Positions 61,500 to 64,000 of a stretch of 64,000 nt of DNA are shown here, piece after piece. The notes beneath the pieces are model-generated. The model ran no database searches, had not been told where the DNA came from, and was given only the letters and a program-made list of their open reading frames with translations. Position 1 is the stretch's first letter. The number at the start of each line of letters is the position of its first letter. The stretch comes from Gordius sp. MW1 (lineage: Eukaryota; Nematomorpha; Gordioida; Gordea; Gordiidae): the NCBI GenBank assembly GCA_964036665.1, contig OZ038533.1, forward strand, positions 10,624,413-10,688,412. Reading direction: 5' to 3'. Made by a program: the position numbers and the translations under genes.

Positions 61500-63580
61500 A
61501 ATAGTTTTCTGATTCTGATAAATTTTTACTTTTTATCATCGAAACCACGTCTGAAAACGACAACTTTCATCGGATGCATACGGTTGAAAGAAAAATATGT
61601 GAAAAATTTTGAGGTAAAAATATTTATTTTTTTTGATTCTATGTTAAAGAGCGTAAAAAAATATATAAAAGTAAGCCAATTTGAGAATTCTATTATCCTC
61701 GATTGACTTCCAAAAAGAGGTTTTAAGCTGCGAGAACTATCATTTTGACAAAAGACAACGTTTGTTGCGATTAGTTTGTTGTATCGCAACGTGAGTGCTT
61801 AATTTTTCAAAAATGCACTATGCGATCATGATTTCAAAGTAATAGTTTTCAGATTCTGATAAATTTTTACTTGGGATCATAGAAACCACGTCTGAAAACG
61901 ACAACTTCCATCGGATGAATACGGTTCAAAGAAAAATATGTAAAAAATTTTGAGGTAAAAATATTTATTTTTTTCGATTCTATGTGAAAGAGCATGAAAA
62001 AATATATAAAAGTAAGCCAGTTTGAGAATCCTATTATCCTCGATTGACTTCCGAAAAGAGGTTTTAAGCTGCGAGAACTAACATTTTGACAAAAGACAAC
62101 GTTTGTTGCGATTAGTTTGTTGTATCGCAACGTGAGTGCTTAATTTTTCAAAAATGCACTATGCGATCATGATTTCAAAGTAATAGTTTTCATATTCTGA
62201 TAAATTTTTACTTGGGATCATAGAAACCACGTCTGAAAACGACAACTTCCATCGGATGAATACGGTTCAAAGAAAAATATGTGAAAAATTTTGAGGTAAA
62301 AATATTTATTTTTTTCGATTCTATGTGAAAGAGCATGAAAAAATATATAAAAGTAAGCCAATTTGAGAATCCTATTATCCTCTGACTTCCGAAAAGAGGT
62401 TTTAAGCTGCGAGAACTATCATTTTGACAAAAGACAACGTTTTATTGTTGCGATTAGTTTGTTGTATCGCAACGTGAGTGCTCAATTTTTGAAAATGCAC
62501 TATGCGATCATGATTTCAAAGTAATAGTTTTCTGATTCTGATAAATTTTTACTTTTTATCATCGAAACCACGTCTGAAAACGACAACTTTCATCGGATGC
62601 ATACGGTTGAAAGAAAAATATGTGAAAAATTTTGAGGTAAAAATATTTATTTTTTTCGATTCTATGTTAAAGAGCGTAAAAAAATATATAAAAGTAAGCC
62701 AATTTGAGAATTCTATTATCCTCGATTGACTTCCAAAAAGAGGTTTTAAGCTGCGAGAACTATCATTTTGACAAAAGACAACGTTTGTTGCGATTAGTTT
62801 GTTGTATCGCAACGTGAGTGCTTAATTTTTCAAAAATGCACTATGCGATCATGATTTCAAAGTAATAGTTTTCAGATTCTGATAAATTTTTACTTGGGAT
62901 CATAGAAACCACGTCTGAAAACGACAACTTCCATCGGATGTATACGGTTCAAAGAAAAATATGTAAAAAATTTTGAGGTAAAAATATTTATTTTTTTCGA
63001 TTCTATGTGAAAGAGCATGAAAAAATATATAAAAGTAAGCCAGTTTGAGAATCCTATTATCCTCGATTGACTTCCGAAAAGAGGTTTTAAGCTGCGAGAA
63101 CTAACATTTTGACAAAAGACAACGTTTGTTGCGATTAGTTTGTTGTATCGCAACGTGAGTGCTTAATTTTTCAAAAATGCACTATGCGATCATGATTTCA
63201 AAGTAATAGTTTTCATATTCTGATAAATTTTTACTTGGGATCATAGAAACCACGTCTGAAAACGACAACTTCCATCGGATGAATACGGTTCAAAGAAAAA
63301 TATGTGAAAAATTTTGAGGTAAAAATATTTATTTTTTTCGATTCTATGTGAAAGAGCATGAAAAAATATATAAAAGTAAGCCAATTTGAGAATCCTATTA
63401 TCCTCTGACTTCCGAAAAGAGGTTTTAAGCTGCGAGAACTATCATTTTGACAAAAGACAACGTTTTATTGTTGCGATTAGTTTGTTGTATCGCAACGTGA
63501 GTGCTCAATTTTTGAAAATCCACTATGCGATCATGATTTCAAAGTAATAGTTTTCTGATTCTGATAAATTTTTACTTTTT
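61500..63580. repeat. 3-monomer tandem duplication (1,023 bp)
   Basis: Two nearly identical adjacent copies are offset by 1,023 bp. The rare cagtttgag falls at about 62,018 and 63,041, ctaacatttt at about 62,080 and 63,103, and gtgctcaattttt at about 62,479 and 63,502. The period is three 341-bp units. Confidence 0.8.
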
Positions 63581-64000
63581 ATCATCGAAACCACGTCTGA
63601 AAACGACAACTTTCATCGGATGCAAACGGTTGAAAGAAAAATATGTGAAAAATTTTGAGGTAAAAATATTTATTTTTTTCGATGCTATGTGAAAGAGCAT
63701 GAAAAAATATATAAAAGTAAGCCAATTTGAGAATCCTATTATCCTCGATTGACTTCCGAAAAGAGGTTTTAAGCTGCGAGAACTATCATTTTGACAAAAG
63801 ACAACGTTTTATTGTTGCGATTAGTTTGTTGTATCGCAACGTGAGTGCTTAATTTTTCAAAAATGCACTATGCGATCATGATTTCAAAGTATAGTTTTCT
63901 GATTCTGATAAATTTTTACTTTTTATCATCGAAACCACGTCTCCAAACGACAACTTCCATCGGATGCATACGGTTGAAAGAAAAATATGTGAAAAATTTT

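Larger units (their letters stand above)
57257..64000. repeat. Satellite array, right block
   Basis: About 20 monomers of ~341-345 bp run to the window edge. The first monomer has a 5-bp deletion, so ttttaagctgcgagaac reads ttttaagagaac near 57,286. The segment from about 57.26 to 60.66 kb copies the array left of the LTR element (47.0-52.3 kb), with shifts stepping from 10,410 to 9,725 to 8,354 bp. No gene is present. Confidence 0.95.

Noticed and set aside
30616..63153. Many minus-strand open frames of 61-103 codons in the satellite (MRYNKLIAT..., MSFLDVV...)
   Set aside because: They recur with the monomer period, break wherever a small indel occurs, and have no start context, domain or codon-level conservation. 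They are translations of a homogenised repeat, lengthened where the 4-bp deletion changes the frame.

Overview
This 64-kb window is almost entirely one tandem satellite DNA array. The basic unit is an AT-rich monomer of about 345 bp (about 341 bp in a right-hand subfamily), in head-to-tail orientation throughout. By length there are roughly 168 monomers, and the array runs off both window ends. I see no host protein-coding gene, tRNA, rRNA or CRISPR array. The genome is clearly eukaryotic: satellite monomers with higher-order repeats, a hAT-type DNA transposon and a Ty3/Gypsy-type LTR retrotransposon. The transposon types would suit an insect or other invertebrate, but the sequence does not let me name the species. 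A centromeric, pericentromeric or other heterochromatic location is an inference.

Layout: (1) 1-37,863, satellite array. It contains two successive ~6.88-kb (20-monomer) tandem duplications (about 2.36-15.1 kb and 16.2-30.2 kb), an overlapping 6-monomer repeat (~2.07 kb) and a 3-monomer repeat (~1.03 kb). (2) 37,864-39,007, a 1,144-bp non-autonomous hAT-like element with an exact 8-bp target duplication. (3) 39,016-52,307, satellite array of the right-hand subfamily type. (4) 52,313-57,251, a 4,939-bp LTR retrotransposon insertion with the exact 5-bp target duplication GAATC and strongly rearranged internal sequence. (5) 57,257-64,000, satellite array again.

Both transposons sit in satellite segments that also exist elsewhere in the window without the insertion. 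These paralogous empty sites (45,180 for the hAT element, 60,662 for the LTR element) fix the insertion boundaries to the base.

The LTR insertion has same-orientation outer LTRs that differ at about three positions, so it is young. Between them, two truncated inverted LTR copies, an inverted gag-protease-RT fragment (RT cut off just after motif A) and a GC-rich 3' segment present in both orientations form a composite. It looks like the product of template switching or self-integration of retroelement cDNA and cannot be autonomous. Its gag and pol fragments share one frame, separated by a single TGA. The GC-rich segment encodes an Arg/Gly-rich protein with a zinc knuckle of the same unusual spacing as the gag fragment.
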